Shown here: piece by piece, positions 25,465 to 33,964 of the stretch | Layout: every line of letters begins with the position of its first letter | How positions within the stretch are numbered: the first letter of the stretch is position 1 | DNA from: Jiangella rhizosphaerae | GTDB taxonomy: Bacteria; Actinomycetota; Actinomycetes; Jiangellales; Jiangellaceae | DNA length: 61,926 nucleotides | Assembly: GCF_003579925.1 (NCBI RefSeq) | Contig: NZ_QUAL01000094.1 | Location: 1-61,926, forward strand | Direction of reading: 5' to 3' | Program-made: the position numbers and the translations under genes | Notes under the pieces: generated by a model | What the model saw: the letters and a program-made list of their open reading frames with translations, nothing else | Database searches by the model: none | Told to the model about the DNA's origin: nothing

Positions 25465-26187
25465 TCAGAGCTTCTGGATCTGGTTGAACGAGAGCTCGAC
25501 GGGGGTCTCGCGGCCGAAGATCTCGACCAGTCCCTTGATCTTCTGGGAGTCGGCGTTGATCTCGTTGATGGTCGCGTGCAGGGTGGCGAACGGTCCGTCG
25601 ACGACCATGACGGAGTCGCCGACCTGGAAGTCTACGACCTCGACCTGCTTCTTCTCTTCCGCCGGCTTGGCCTGCTCGGCCACCTGCGGCGCGAGCCACC
25701 GCTCGACCTCGTCGAGGCCCAGCGGGATGGGCTGGTGCGCGTGCCCGACGAACCCGGTGACGGCCGGGGTGTTGCGGACCGCGGACCACGACTCGTCGGT
25801 CATGTCCATGCGCACCAGCACGTAGCCGGGGAAGCGGTTGCGCTTCACCAGGCGGCGCTGGCCGTTCTTGATCTCGGCGACCTCTTCGGTGGGCACCTCG
25901 ATCTCGAAGATGTAGTCCTCCATGTTGAGGCTGCCGATGCGGTTCTCGAGGTTGGCCCGGACCCGGTTCTCCATGCCGGAGTAGGTCTGGACGACGAACC
26001 ACTCGCCCGGCTTCGAGCGCAGCACCCGGCGGAACTCCGCCAGCGGGTCGGACTCCTCGGACTCGACGCTGCCGGCGGCCTCGTCCTCGGCGGTCTCCGC
26101 CTCGGTGGCAGCCTCAGCCGGACCGGTCTCGTCCGCGGGGGACTCGTCGGTCTCGACGTCCTCGATGGTCGACTCGTGCTCGGACAC
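25465..26187 (-). CDS. nusG: transcription termination/antitermination factor NusG
   Basis: NusG binds RNA polymerase and links it to Rho or ribosomes. The NGN domain begins at [12 protein letters not shown], and a C-terminal KOW domain carries [12 protein letters not shown]. Before the NGN domain are about 60 acidic Glu/Ala/Asp-rich residues, an extension common in actinobacteria. I prefer the GTG at 26187 (240 residues), which follows AGGAGGAAG by about a dozen bases; a GTG at 26223 also opens the frame. It lies 43 bases after secE. Confidence 0.96.
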   Translation of the reverse strand: MSEHESTIEDVETDESPADETGPAEAATEAETAEDEAAGSVESEESDPLAEFRRVLRSKPGEWFVVQTYSGMENRVRANLENRIGSLNMEDYIFEIEVPTEEVAEIKNGQRRLVKRNRFPGYVLVRMDMTDESWSAVRNTPAVTGFVGHAHQPIPLGLDEVERWLAPQVAEQAKPAEEKKQVEVVDFQVGDSVMVVDGPFATLHATINEINADSQKIKGLVEIFGRETPVELSFNQIQKL

Positions 26188-26230
26188 GGTGTGCGCTTCT
26201 TCCTCCTGGGTGCGGCTGACCACGGATCGA

Positions 26231-26479
26231 TCAGCCGAAGATCTCGAACATCGCCCAGCCCAGACCCAGATCGAGCAGCGAGACGATGGTGATCATGATC
26301 GCCACGAAGACGAGCACGACCGCCGTGTACGTCAGCAGCTGCTTGCGGGTCGGGTAGACGACCTTCCGCAGCTCGGCCACGACCTGGCGGATCCAGAGCG
26401 ACAGTCGGGCGAACGGCCCGCGGCGCCGGGGCGAACGCGGACGCTCGGGTGTAGCGGTCTTGCCGCTGGTCTCCGTCAC
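26231..26479 (-). CDS. secE: preprotein translocase subunit SecE
   Basis: SecE clamps SecY in the protein-export channel. The 82-residue single-pass protein has a basic, Pro/Arg-rich N-terminus, the amphipathic helix with [10 protein letters not shown], and one membrane helix of about 20 residues (Thr-Ala-Val-Val-Leu-Val-Phe-Val onward). The start is GTG. Its place between tRNA-Trp and nusG is the standard actinobacterial order. Confidence 0.96.
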   Translation of the reverse strand: MTETSGKTATPERPRSPRRRGPFARLSLWIRQVVAELRKVVYPTRKQLLTYTAVVLVFVAIMITIVSLLDLGLGWAMFEIFG

Positions 26480-26557
26480 GTGCTACCTCGCTGACTCTGG
26501 AACGTCGCCCGGGGCCGGACTCCGTCGTCGATCAGGCCGCTGGGTGTGGCGACCTCG

Positions 26558-26630
26558 CAGGGCAGGAGGGACTTGAACCCCCAACCGCCGGTTTTGGAGA
26601 CCGGTGCTCTACCAATTGAGCTACTGCCCT
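26558..26630 (-). tRNA. tRNA-Trp (CCA anticodon)
   Basis: A 73-base cloverleaf reads on the minus strand with acceptor AGGGCAG/CTGCCCT, the D-loop sequence TAGCTCAATTGGTAGAGCA, anticodon loop CTCCAAA and T-arm GGTTCAAGTCC. The 3' CCA is not encoded. It is transcribed toward secE-nusG from the promoter at 26709-26738. Confidence 0.97.
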
Positions 26631-26708
26631 TCGAATGGACGCGGCGAATCCAGCCAAAGATGTGCGGGTACGCTTCGGCTGGGGGTCCGACGACCACCCA
26701 AGAGTGAG

Positions 26709-26738
26709 AGTGTACGGGGTGAGGGGCGTCCTGGTCGA
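26709..26738 (-). promoter_or_regulatory. predicted promoter of tRNA-Trp and possibly secE-nusG
   Basis: On the minus strand there is a -35 box TCGACC (26733-26738), an 18-base spacer and a -10 box TACACT (26709-26714). Initiation near 26702 leaves about 70 bases before the mature tRNA. Confidence 0.55.
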
Positions 26739-26884
26739 ACTCGCTGCGGAGAGCACTCATCACCACCACGGACGTCCCAACGGAGATCGTCCTCGATGCG
26801 TTCCCGGAGGGCGCCGATCGCTGGCGCGGCCGGTCGCCGGTCTCTACTGTCGGAAGAGAGGCCCGCGACCGGACGGAGAACGGC

Positions 26885-27358
26885 ATGAGCGGTACGGCGG
26901 ACCCGCCCACGAGCGCCGGCACCGGCAGCGCCGCCGCGCTGCGGCCACCCCGCGACGTCGTCCGCGCCGTCTGGCTCATGTATGCCGGCGCCGGGCTGAC
27001 GGCGCTGCTCGGCGTGCTGCGGCTGATCGACCCGGACGCCTACGAGGACGCCCTCGACACCTCGTCCGGCACCAGCGCGCGCGGCTCGTACGTCGTGTAC
27101 CTGTTCGTCGTCGCGCTGATCTGGCTGCTGGTGGCCCGCTACTGCGCGCGCGGCAGCCGCCGGGCCCGGCGAGGCGCCACGTTCTTCGCCGTGCTGTACG
27201 TGGCCGCCGTCGTGGCGACGCTCGCCGCCGCGCCACGGCTCGACGCGTACAACGTCGTGAGCGTGCTCATCGCGGTGGTGGCGGCCGCGGTGATCTGGCT
27301 GCTGTACCGGCCCGATTCACGGCGCTGGTTCACGCGCCACACCGCCCCGAACAGCTAA
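26885..27358 (+). CDS. four-helix membrane protein, paralogue of the next gene
   Basis: I do not recognise a named family. The 157-residue product has a Pro/Ala-rich cytoplasmic N-terminus of about 25 residues and four hydrophobic segments (around residues 30-48, 68-85, 97-115 and 120-138). It shares with the following gene the opening Met-Tyr-x-Gly-Ala-Gly-Leu of the first helix and the closing Leu-Leu-Tyr-Arg-Pro motif. A 46-base gap separates them and holds a small GGTGCC/GGCACC hairpin (27359-27379). The two probably arose by duplication; no function is inferred. Confidence 0.75.
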   Translation: MSGTADPPTSAGTGSAAALRPPRDVVRAVWLMYAGAGLTALLGVLRLIDPDAYEDALDTSSGTSARGSYVVYLFVVALIWLLVARYCARGSRRARRGATFFAVLYVAAVVATLAAAPRLDAYNVVSVLIAVVAAAVIWLLYRPDSRRWFTRHTAPNS

Positions 27359-27404
27359 GGTGCCTTGCCAATAGGCACCCCGACGAGACGATGGAGATCC
27401 GACC

Positions 27405-28034
27405 ATGAGTGGCACCACCCCTCCGCCGGGAACCGGACCGGGCGAGGACGACAACCCCTACGCGCAGTCGGGCCAGGGCCGGCCGCCGGAGCAGCCGTGG
27501 GCGTCCACCCCGCCGCCCAGCGGGCCGCCGGCCTGGAGCGGGCCGGTCGACGGGGGTGCCTCCGCCTGGGGCGACCCCACCCCGCCCTCCGAGCCGCCGC
27601 AGACGCTGCGCCGCGCCGCCGTCCTCATGTACGTCGGTGCCGGCCTGTCCGTGCTCGGCGTGCTGCTGACGTTCCTGGCCCGTGACGCCATCCGCGACGC
27701 CATCGCCGACAGCGACAGCGGCCTCAGCGCCGACGACGTCGACGCCGCCGCCAACCTCACCGTCGGGGTGGGCGTCGTGGTCGGCCTCCTCGGCGCCGCG
27801 CTCTGGCTGTGGATGGCGTACGCGAACAAGGCCGGGAAGTCCTGGGCCCGCGTGGTGGCCACCGTGCTCGGTGGTCTGAACATCCTGTTCACGCTGTTCT
27901 CGCTCAGCGGTGGCGGCGGCCTCAACCTGATCATCAACGTGCTGACGATCGCGCTGGCCGGCTACATCCTGTACCTGCTGTACCGGCCCGAGTCGAGCGC
28001 CTACTACGCCGCGGTGAGCGGCAAGCGGCGCTGA
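27405..28034 (+). CDS. membrane protein with Pro-rich N-terminal tail
   Basis: The 209-residue product starts with about 65 disordered residues rich in Pro, Gly and Trp, then four hydrophobic helices. It repeats the helix-1 motif and the terminal Leu-Leu-Tyr-Arg-Pro-Glu-Ser motif of the preceding gene. An acidic stretch (Asp-Ser-Asp-Ser-Gly-Leu-Ser-Ala-Asp-Asp-Val-Asp) lies between helices 1 and 2, likely outside. Pro-rich tails of this kind are common on actinobacterial membrane proteins. Function is unknown. Confidence 0.75.
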   Translation: MSGTTPPPGTGPGEDDNPYAQSGQGRPPEQPWASTPPPSGPPAWSGPVDGGASAWGDPTPPSEPPQTLRRAAVLMYVGAGLSVLGVLLTFLARDAIRDAIADSDSGLSADDVDAAANLTVGVGVVVGLLGAALWLWMAYANKAGKSWARVVATVLGGLNILFTLFSLSGGGGLNLIINVLTIALAGYILYLLYRPESSAYYAAVSGKRR

Positions 28035-28086
28035 CGTCTCCCAATCCGCACAACCCCTTGGCGCGGCGCGGTGAGGTGATGCCAGG

Positions 28087-29313
28087 ATGGACCGCATGAC
28101 CTCGCCTGCGCCCGCCGGCGCCCACCCCCGCGTCTCTGCCCGCATCGCCGCCATCGCCGAGTCGGCCACGCTCGCGGTGGATGCGAAGGCCAAGGCGCTC
28201 AAGGCGGCGGGCCGCCCGGTCATCGGCTTCGGGGCCGGCGAGCCCGACTTCCCGACGCCCGACTACATCGTCGAGGCCGCCGTCGAGGCCTGCCGCGACC
28301 CCCGCAACCACCGCTACACCCCGGCCGGCGGCCTGCCGGAGCTGAAGGAGGCCGTCGCCGCGAAGACGGCGCGCGACTCCGGCTACCAGGTCGAGCCCGG
28401 CCAGGTGCTCATCACCAACGGCGGCAAGCAGGCCGTCTACCAGACCTTCGCCGCGTTGCTCGACCCGGGCGACGAGGTCCTCATGCCGACGCCCTACTGG
28501 ACCACCTACCCCGAGTCCATCGCGCTGGCCGGCGGCGTGCCCGTCGAGGTCCTGGCCGACGAGACCACCGGCTACCGCGTCAGCGTCGAGCAGCTCGAGG
28601 CCGCGCGCACGCCGCGCACCAAGGTGCTGCTGTTCGTGTCGCCGTCCAACCCCACCGGCGCTGTGTACTCGCCCGAGGCGGTCCGCGAGATCGGCCGGTG
28701 GGCGCACGAGCACGGCCTGTGGGTCGTCACCGACGAGATCTACGAGCACCTCGTCTACGGCGACGCCCGGTTCTCGTCCATCGTCGTCGAGGTGCCCGAG
28801 CTGGCCGACACCTGCGTCGTCGTCAACGGCGTGGCCAAGACCTACGCCATGACGGGCTGGCGGGTCGGCTGGATGATCGGCCCGAAGGACGTCATCAAGG
28901 CCGCGGGCAACCTGCAGTCGCACGCCACGTCCAACGTCGCGAACGTCGCGCAGCGCGCCGCGCTGGCCGCCGTCTCCGGCGACCTGTCCGCCGTCGAGCA
29001 CATGCGGGCCGCGTTCGACCGCCGGCGGCGCACCATCGTGTCGATGCTCAACGAGATCGACGGCGTCTACTGCCCCGAGCCCGAGGGCGCGTTCTACGCC
29101 TACCCCTCGGTGAAGGACGTGCTGGGCCGCACCATCGCCGGGCGCACGCCGAAGACCAGCGCCGAGCTGGCCGAGCTGATCCTCGAGGAGGCCAAGGTCG
29201 CGGTGGTGCCGGGCGAGGCGTTCGGGCCGAGCGGCTACCTGCGGCTGTCGTACGCACTGGGCGACGACGACCTCGCCGAGGGCGTCGGCCGGATCCAGCG
29301 GCTGCTCGGCTGA
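28087..29313 (+). CDS. aspC: pyridoxal-phosphate aminotransferase, class I
   Basis: This 408-residue fold-type I aminotransferase most resembles aspartate aminotransferases of the Ib subgroup. Visible marks are [10 protein letters not shown] near the N-terminus, [10 protein letters not shown] in the cofactor pocket, and the Schiff-base Lys251 in [12 protein letters not shown]. It would interconvert aspartate and oxaloacetate with 2-oxoglutarate. A second ATG three codons in is an alternative start. The adenosine deaminase gene follows after 11 bases, so the two are likely one transcript. Confidence 0.9.
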   Translation: MDRMTSPAPAGAHPRVSARIAAIAESATLAVDAKAKALKAAGRPVIGFGAGEPDFPTPDYIVEAAVEACRDPRNHRYTPAGGLPELKEAVAAKTARDSGYQVEPGQVLITNGGKQAVYQTFAALLDPGDEVLMPTPYWTTYPESIALAGGVPVEVLADETTGYRVSVEQLEAARTPRTKVLLFVSPSNPTGAVYSPEAVREIGRWAHEHGLWVVTDEIYEHLVYGDARFSSIVVEVPELADTCVVVNGVAKTYAMTGWRVGWMIGPKDVIKAAGNLQSHATSNVANVAQRAALAAVSGDLSAVEHMRAAFDRRRRTIVSMLNEIDGVYCPEPEGAFYAYPSVKDVLGRTIAGRTPKTSAELAELILEEAKVAVVPGEAFGPSGYLRLSYALGDDDLAEGVGRIQRLLG

Positions 29314-29324
29314 GCCGCGCCGCG

Positions 29325-30350
29325 GTGACCGAACCGGCTCCTCGCGACCTGCGGGCCCTGCCCAAGGCGCACCTGCACCTGCACTTCACCGGGTCGATGC
29401 GGCACTCGACGCTGCTCGACCTGGCCGACGAGCACGGCGTGCGGCTGCCCGACTCGCTGCGCGAGGACTGGCCGCCGCTGCTGTCGGCGGCCGACGAGAA
29501 GGGCTGGTTCCGGTTCCAGCGCCTGTACGACCTCGCCCGGTCGGTGCTGCGGACGGAGTCCGACGTGCGCCGCCTGGTGACCGAGGCGGCGCAGGACGAG
29601 GCGGCCGAGGGCTCGGGCTGGCTGGAGATCCAGGTCGACCCGTCGGGCTACGGGGGGCGGTTCGGCGGCATCACCGCGTTCACCGACCTCGTGCTCGACG
29701 CCGCCCGGGCCGCCTCGGTGTCGACGGGGGTGGGCATCGCCGTCGTGATCGCGGCGAACCGGACCCGTCATCCGCTCGACGCCCGCACGCTGGCCCGCCT
29801 GGCCGTGCAGTACGCCGGGAGGGGCGTCGTCGGGTTCGGGCTCTCCAACGACGAACGGCGCGGCGTCATCGCGGAGTTCGCGCCGGCGTTCGCCATCGCC
29901 GGGCGGGCCGACCTGCTCTCCGTCCCGCACGGCGGAGAGCTGCGCGGCCCGGACAGCGCGCGCGCCTGCCTGGACGACCTCCACGCCGACCGGCTGGGCC
30001 ACGGCATCCGCTCGGCCGAGGACCCCGCGCTGGTCGGCCGCATCGTCGAGGAGCAGATCACCCTGGAGGTCTGCCCGGCGTCCAACGTCAGCCTCGGCGT
30101 CTACGCCACCCCCGAGGACGTCCCGCTGCGCCGGCTGGCCGAGGCCGGCGCCCGCATCGCGCTCGGCGCCGACGACCCGCTGCTGTTCGGGTCGCGGCTG
30201 CTGGACCAGTACGAGACCGCCCGGCACGTGCACGGCTTCTCCGACGCCGAGCTGGCGGCGCTGGCCCGCGGCTCCATCGAGGGTTCGGCGGCGCCGTCCG
30301 ACGTCCGCAAGGAGCTCCTCGAAGGCGTCGACGCCTGGCTCGCGTCCTGA
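29325..30350 (+). CDS. add: adenosine deaminase family protein
   Basis: The enzyme family hydrolyses adenosine to inosine at a zinc site in a TIM barrel. I start at the GTG at 29325 (341 residues), just after the aminotransferase stop. The N-terminal zinc ligands are in Lys-Ala-His-Leu-His-Leu-His-Phe-Thr-Gly-Ser; Pro-His-Gly-Gly-Glu-Leu holds the third His and the catalytic Glu (most relatives have His-Ala-Gly-Glu); His-Gly-Ile-Arg and Gly-Ala-Asp-Asp-Pro supply the remaining active-site residues. All catalytic residues seem present. The Phe-Thr in place of the usual Leu-Glu near the first motif may reflect altered specificity, so adenine or another aminopurine could be the substrate. Confidence 0.87.
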   Translation: MTEPAPRDLRALPKAHLHLHFTGSMRHSTLLDLADEHGVRLPDSLREDWPPLLSAADEKGWFRFQRLYDLARSVLRTESDVRRLVTEAAQDEAAEGSGWLEIQVDPSGYGGRFGGITAFTDLVLDAARAASVSTGVGIAVVIAANRTRHPLDARTLARLAVQYAGRGVVGFGLSNDERRGVIAEFAPAFAIAGRADLLSVPHGGELRGPDSARACLDDLHADRLGHGIRSAEDPALVGRIVEEQITLEVCPASNVSLGVYATPEDVPLRRLAEAGARIALGADDPLLFGSRLLDQYETARHVHGFSDAELAALARGSIEGSAAPSDVRKELLEGVDAWLAS

Positions 30351-30412
30351 CCGTCGCGCTCATGTAGCGAACGGCGTACCCTCGCGCAACGACATACGAC
30401 ATGAAGGTTGCA

Positions 30413-30612
30413 CTCCAACTTCCAAGTTCGCTGGGAACCACCTTGCCAACTTCCAAACGAACGCCGGGAGATTTGGAAGCTGTGCTCCAACTTCCAAGTT
30501 CAGTGGGAACCACCGCGCCAGCTTCCAAACCAACGCGCCGAGACTTGGAGTCTGTGCTCCAACTTCCAAGTTCGCTGGGGTCCACAACGCTTCTTTCCAA
30601 GACCTACTGGGT
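30413..30612. repeat. 72-bp tandem repeat array (two full units and a partial third)
   Basis: Units run 30413-30484, 30485-30556 and from 30557 on, each opening with CTCCAACTTCCAAGTTC. Inside each unit, CTTCCAAA and a downstream TTTGGAAG-like word can pair. The array is clearly poorer in GC than its surroundings and is open in several frames because 72 is a multiple of three. It lies between the convergent adenosine deaminase and PIG-L genes. From 30613 to 30804 I see no supported gene. Confidence 0.8.
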
Positions 30613-30804
30613 CGCCCAGAACATCTACGACGTCCTCGAGGCGCCCGTTTCCTACGAGGACGGCGTCGCACACCGCCGCTCACCGAGTTGATCATCGAAA
30701 AGGTCGCGGTTCCCGCGATCCCAGAGGAGACCATCTCCATGATCAACCGCTGTGCGCACGTCGCCGCAGCAGCGCGCCGCGCCTCTCCACACCGTCAACT
30801 GGAC

Positions 30805-31608
30805 TCAGGCGGGGGCGCCCACGACGGCGGCGGGCGAGACGAGCTCGTCGAGGATGCCCGGGCCGCCGGAGCGCAGGTACCACTCGTAGCCGTAGGCCTC
30901 GTCGAAGCCGGCGTGGCCGAGTGAGTCGGGGCTGACCTGGCTGGCGTGCACCGCGATGGCGGCGCGCTTGACCGCCAGCTCCCCCGCCGTCGCGCCGAGC
31001 CGCAGCGCGACGTCGGAGGCAGGGACGCCGAACGGCAGCCCGGTCGCCTCGGCGGCGGCGTGAATGAGGTGCGACCGGGTCACGCGGTCGTGCAGGTGGT
31101 CGCGGTCGACCGTCGACTCGTAGGAGACGACGCCGGTGAGCCGCGCGGCCGCGGCGCCGATGCGGTGCGCCGCCAGGTGGTCGGGGTGCCCGTAGATGCC
31201 GCGGCCGTCGTCGTGGACGATCGCCTCGGCGGACTCCTCGTCGATCAGGGCGGCGACGCGGCGGGCGACCCGCTCCGGATCGGCGGCGGCGAGCGCGTCG
31301 GGATGGACGTTGTCGGCGGCGCCCGGCAGCCCGGAGTCGCGCGCGCCGAGCAGCACCAGGCGCTGCACGCCCAGCAGCGACGCCGCCCGCTCCAGCTCGG
31401 CGACCCGCCGCCGCGCCATCGTCTCGCCCGGCGCGAGCGGCACGTGCACCTCGCCGAGCTCGCCGAGCGTGGCGGTGACCAGCACGACCCGTGCGCCGGC
31501 GTCGGCCAGCCGGCGCATGGTCACGCCGGTGAAGATCGCCTCGTCGTCGGGGTGCGCGTGGAGGACGAGGACGGTGCGCCCGCGGAGGGGCGAGGGGTGG
31601 GAGAACAT
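30805..31608 (-). CDS. PIG-L family deacetylase
   Basis: This family removes N-acetyl groups from glycans and from mycothiol or natural-product intermediates in a zinc-dependent way. The 267-residue product has the zinc motif Ala-His-Pro-Asp-Asp-Glu near residue 18 and the second ligand motif Gly-His-Pro-Asp-His-Leu-Ala-Ala-His near residue 142. It resembles MshB/Mca-type enzymes in layout, but there is no mycothiol gene beside it to assign a substrate. Its neighbour upstream is an HxlR regulator on the same strand, 191 bases away. Confidence 0.85.
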   Translation of the reverse strand: MFSHPSPLRGRTVLVLHAHPDDEAIFTGVTMRRLADAGARVVLVTATLGELGEVHVPLAPGETMARRRVAELERAASLLGVQRLVLLGARDSGLPGAADNVHPDALAAADPERVARRVAALIDEESAEAIVHDDGRGIYGHPDHLAAHRIGAAAARLTGVVSYESTVDRDHLHDRVTRSHLIHAAAEATGLPFGVPASDVALRLGATAGELAVKRAAIAVHASQVSPDSLGHAGFDEAYGYEWYLRSGGPGILDELVSPAAVVGAPA

Positions 31609-31799
31609 TCCTGCCTGCTGTGGTGACGGGGCCGGCCGCTGCCGGGCACCGGGATGGTCGGGTCGCGGGTGGGGTTCAGCGACAGCGACAACAGCAGGGC
31701 ATGCCGAGGACCGCCGCGACGGCGGTACGGGTCGGCATGGCGATCACGAGCGCAGAGTCTGCCACATCCGCGTGGGCTCGCGCACCCCATTCGGGAAGG
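31609..31799. other. spacer between PIG-L and HxlR genes
   Basis: There is no convincing coding frame here. The likely promoter of the PIG-L gene lies in this stretch, but no clear -35/-10 pair stands out. Confidence 0.3.
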
Positions 31800-32234
31800 T
31801 CAGGCGTCGACGAGGTGCGCCTCGGCGGCGACGCGCCGGTCGTACGCGTCGCGCGCGGCGGCGATCTCCTGCTGGTGCTCCTCGGTCCACCGGACGAGCG
31901 CCTCGATGGTGTCGTGCAGCGTGGCGCCGAGCGGCGTCAGCTCGTAGTCGACCCGCGGCGGCACGACGGGGTGGACGGTGCGGCGTACCAGGCCGTCGCG
32001 CTCCAGCTGCCGCAGCGTGACCGTCAGCATGCGCTGGCTGACGCCGTCGATCCTCCGCCGCAGCTCGGTGAAGCGCAGGCTGCGGCCGTCGAGCAGCGCG
32101 ATGACGAGCAGCGACCACTTGTCGGCGATGCGGTCGAGGATCTGCCGGACGTCGCAGTCCTCGCGCGGGTCCCACTGCTGACAGTCGTCGGTTCCCTGGA
32201 GGTGACCGGGTGACTTCGAGGTGCCTTCTTCCAT
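31800..32234 (-). CDS. HxlR-family winged-helix transcriptional regulator
   Basis: HxlR proteins are small dimeric repressors or activators, several of which sense quinones, aldehydes or oxidants through a conserved Cys. The 144-residue product carries the family signature at residues 26-38: Asp-Cys-Asp-Val-Arg-Gln-Ile-Leu-Asp-Arg-Ile-Ala-Asp, followed by Lys-Trp-Ser-Leu-Leu-Val. The winged helix then reads [51 protein letters not shown]27 is the likely sensor. It is divergent from the MFS exporter, with 83 bases between them holding a palindromic operator candidate, so it probably controls that exporter. Confidence 0.92.
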   Translation of the reverse strand: MEEGTSKSPGHLQGTDDCQQWDPREDCDVRQILDRIADKWSLLVIALLDGRSLRFTELRRRIDGVSQRMLTVTLRQLERDGLVRRTVHPVVPPRVDYELTPLGATLHDTIEALVRWTEEHQQEIAAARDAYDRRVAAEAHLVDA

Positions 32235-32275
32235 GGTCAGCCATGGTGCCGGAAGATGCGATCAGTTACAAGAAG

Positions 32276-32292
32276 GAACCGACCATCGGTTC
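32276..32292. promoter_or_regulatory. palindromic operator candidate for the HxlR regulator
   Basis: GAACCGA (32276-32282) and TCGGTTC (32286-32292) are perfect inverted arms around three bases, 12 bases before the ribosome site of the MFS gene and inside the divergent promoter region. Position and symmetry fit a site for the dimeric HxlR protein; binding is inferred. Confidence 0.5.
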
Positions 32293-32317
32293 GATAACCG
32301 TGCGAAGGAGCTCATCC

Positions 32318-33754
32318 GTGCCCACCCCACCGGCACCCTCCGACCGGCTCACCGCCCGCGGCTGGGCCGTGCTGCTCGTGCTGAGCAGCGCGATCTTCCT
32401 CGAGGGCATCGACGTCTCGATGATGGGCGTCGCGCTCCCCTCCATCCGCGCGGACCTCGGGATGTCCACGTCGTCCCTGCAGTGGGTGGTGAGCGCCTAC
32501 GTGCTCGGCTACGGCGGGTTCGTCCTGCTCGGCGGGCGCGCCGCCGACCTGCTGGGCCGGCGCCGGATGTTCGTCCTCTGGCTCACCGTGTTCCTGCTCT
32601 TCTCCGGCCTCGGCGGACTGGCCACCGACGGCTGGATGCTGATCGTCGCGCGGTTCGTCACCGGCGTCGCGGCGGCGTTCATGACCCCGGCCGGCCTGTC
32701 GATCATCACGACGACGTTCGCCGAGGGACCGCAGCGCAACCGGGCGCTGCTCGTCTACGCGGGCATCGCGGCGGGCGGATTCTCGCTGGGCATGGTCACC
32801 GGCGGGCTGCTGACGTCGCTGGACTGGCGTTGGGTGTTCTTCGCGCCGGTGCTCATGGCGGCGGCCATCCTGGTGGCGGCGCTGCGGCTGATCCCGCACG
32901 ACACCGCCCCGGTGCGGACCCGCGCCGGCTACGACGTCGGCGGCACGCTCACCCTCACCGGCGCGATGCTGCTGCTGGTCTACACCGTCGTCATGCTGCC
33001 CGAGGTGGGCGCCGGGTCGACGGCCGCGACGGCGGCGGCCGGCATCGCGCTGCTGGCCGTGTTCGTGACGATCGAGCGCCGGTCGCGCACGCCGCTGCTG
33101 CGGCTCGGGCTGCTCCGGTCCGCGCCCCTGGTGCGGGCCAACGTCGGGGCGATGATGCTGGTCGGCGGGTTCGTCGGCTTCCAGTTCATCGCCGTGCTCT
33201 ATCTGCAGGAGTTCCGCGGCTGGTCGGAGACGCAGACCGGGCTGGCGCTGATGGTCCTGGGTCTGGACGCGATCCTGGCCCCGACGCTGACGCCGGTGCT
33301 GGTGCGCCGGTTCGGGAACTCGACGGTGATCGTGGCCGGTCTGACGCTGGCCGCGGCGGCGTACGCGTTGTTCCTGCGGCTGGACGTGGATTGGACGTAC
33401 GCCGCCATGCTGCCGTCGTTCCTCGTCCTCAGCACGGCGTTCGCGCTGGCCTACGGGCCGCTCACCATCGCCGCCACCGACGGCGTCGCCGAGGAGGAGC
33501 AGGGGCTGGCCAGCGGCGTCCTGACGACGTCGTTCCAGTTCGGCTCGGCGCTCGGACTGGCCGTCGTGACGGCGGTCGTCGTCGCCGGCAGCGGCGCGGA
33601 CGGCGCCGGCCTGGACACGTTCCGGACGGCGCTGCTGGTCCCGCTGGCCGGCGCCGTGATCGGCGTCCTCGTCACCGCATCCGGCCTGCGCCGCCGCCGG
33701 CCGCCGGTGGTCGCCGCGGCGCCGCCCGCCGAGGAGGTGCTGGAGCGGGCCTAG
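32318..33754 (+). CDS. MFS multidrug exporter (DHA2/EmrB-like)
   Basis: This is a drug:proton antiporter of the 14-helix DHA2 type. I start at the GTG at 32318, which has AAGGAG seven bases upstream, giving 478 residues. The first helix carries Leu-Glu-Gly-Ile-Asp-Val-Ser-Met-Met-Gly-Val-Ala-Leu-Pro (motif D1), and the loop 2-3 motif Gly-Gly-Arg-Ala-Ala-Asp-Leu-Leu-Gly-Arg-Arg follows. About fourteen hydrophobic segments can be counted. The substrate is unknown. The divergent HxlR gene and the flavoenzyme downstream suggest an inducible response to a toxic organic compound. Confidence 0.88.
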   Translation: MPTPPAPSDRLTARGWAVLLVLSSAIFLEGIDVSMMGVALPSIRADLGMSTSSLQWVVSAYVLGYGGFVLLGGRAADLLGRRRMFVLWLTVFLLFSGLGGLATDGWMLIVARFVTGVAAAFMTPAGLSIITTTFAEGPQRNRALLVYAGIAAGGFSLGMVTGGLLTSLDWRWVFFAPVLMAAAILVAALRLIPHDTAPVRTRAGYDVGGTLTLTGAMLLLVYTVVMLPEVGAGSTAATAAAGIALLAVFVTIERRSRTPLLRLGLLRSAPLVRANVGAMMLVGGFVGFQFIAVLYLQEFRGWSETQTGLALMVLGLDAILAPTLTPVLVRRFGNSTVIVAGLTLAAAAYALFLRLDVDWTYAAMLPSFLVLSTAFALAYGPLTIAATDGVAEEEQGLASGVLTTSFQFGSALGLAVVTAVVVAGSGADGAGLDTFRTALLVPLAGAVIGVLVTASGLRRRRPPVVAAAPPAEEVLERA

Positions 33755-33763
33755 GGTGACGGC

Positions 33764-33865
33764 GTGACCGGCACCGGCCCGGACGCCGTGACGACCGCAC
33801 GCCTCCTGGTGCGCCCGCCCCGGGAGGCCGGCCGAGCCCGGTTCGTCGAGCTTCCCGTCCGGTGA
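33764..33865 (+). pseudogene. N-terminal fragment of a GNAT acetyltransferase
   Basis: A GTG-initiated frame of 33 codons starts nine bases after the MFS stop. Its product reads Thr-Thr-Ala-Arg-Leu-Leu-Val-Arg-Pro-Pro-Arg-Glu-Ala-Gly-Arg-Ala-Arg-Phe-Val-Glu, very like the start of GNAT acetyltransferases that modify ribosomal proteins or small molecules, then runs into a TGA. No continuation of the domain is seen downstream, so this looks like a truncated remnant. Such a short match could be accidental. Confidence 0.45.
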
Positions 33866-33964
33866 TCGGCGGCGTCCGCTGTCGGACCCGTCCGGTACGG
33901 TCGGTCGCGGCCGGGCGAGGGACCGGCGGGCACACGCATCCGACGACGACGAGGACGTGAGCGT

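Noticed and set aside
30413..30612. CRISPR array
   Set aside because: The unit is a continuous 72-bp tandem repeat without unique spacers, there are no cas genes, and the third unit decays.
30401..30691. A 96-codon plus-strand gene across the tandem repeats
   Set aside because: The repeated peptide arises from the DNA period. No ribosome site precedes the ATG, and other frames are equally open.
31521..31790. A small minus-strand gene upstream of the PIG-L deacetylase
   Set aside because: Most of the frame overlaps the deacetylase in another phase, and the product is Arg/Pro-rich low-complexity sequence.
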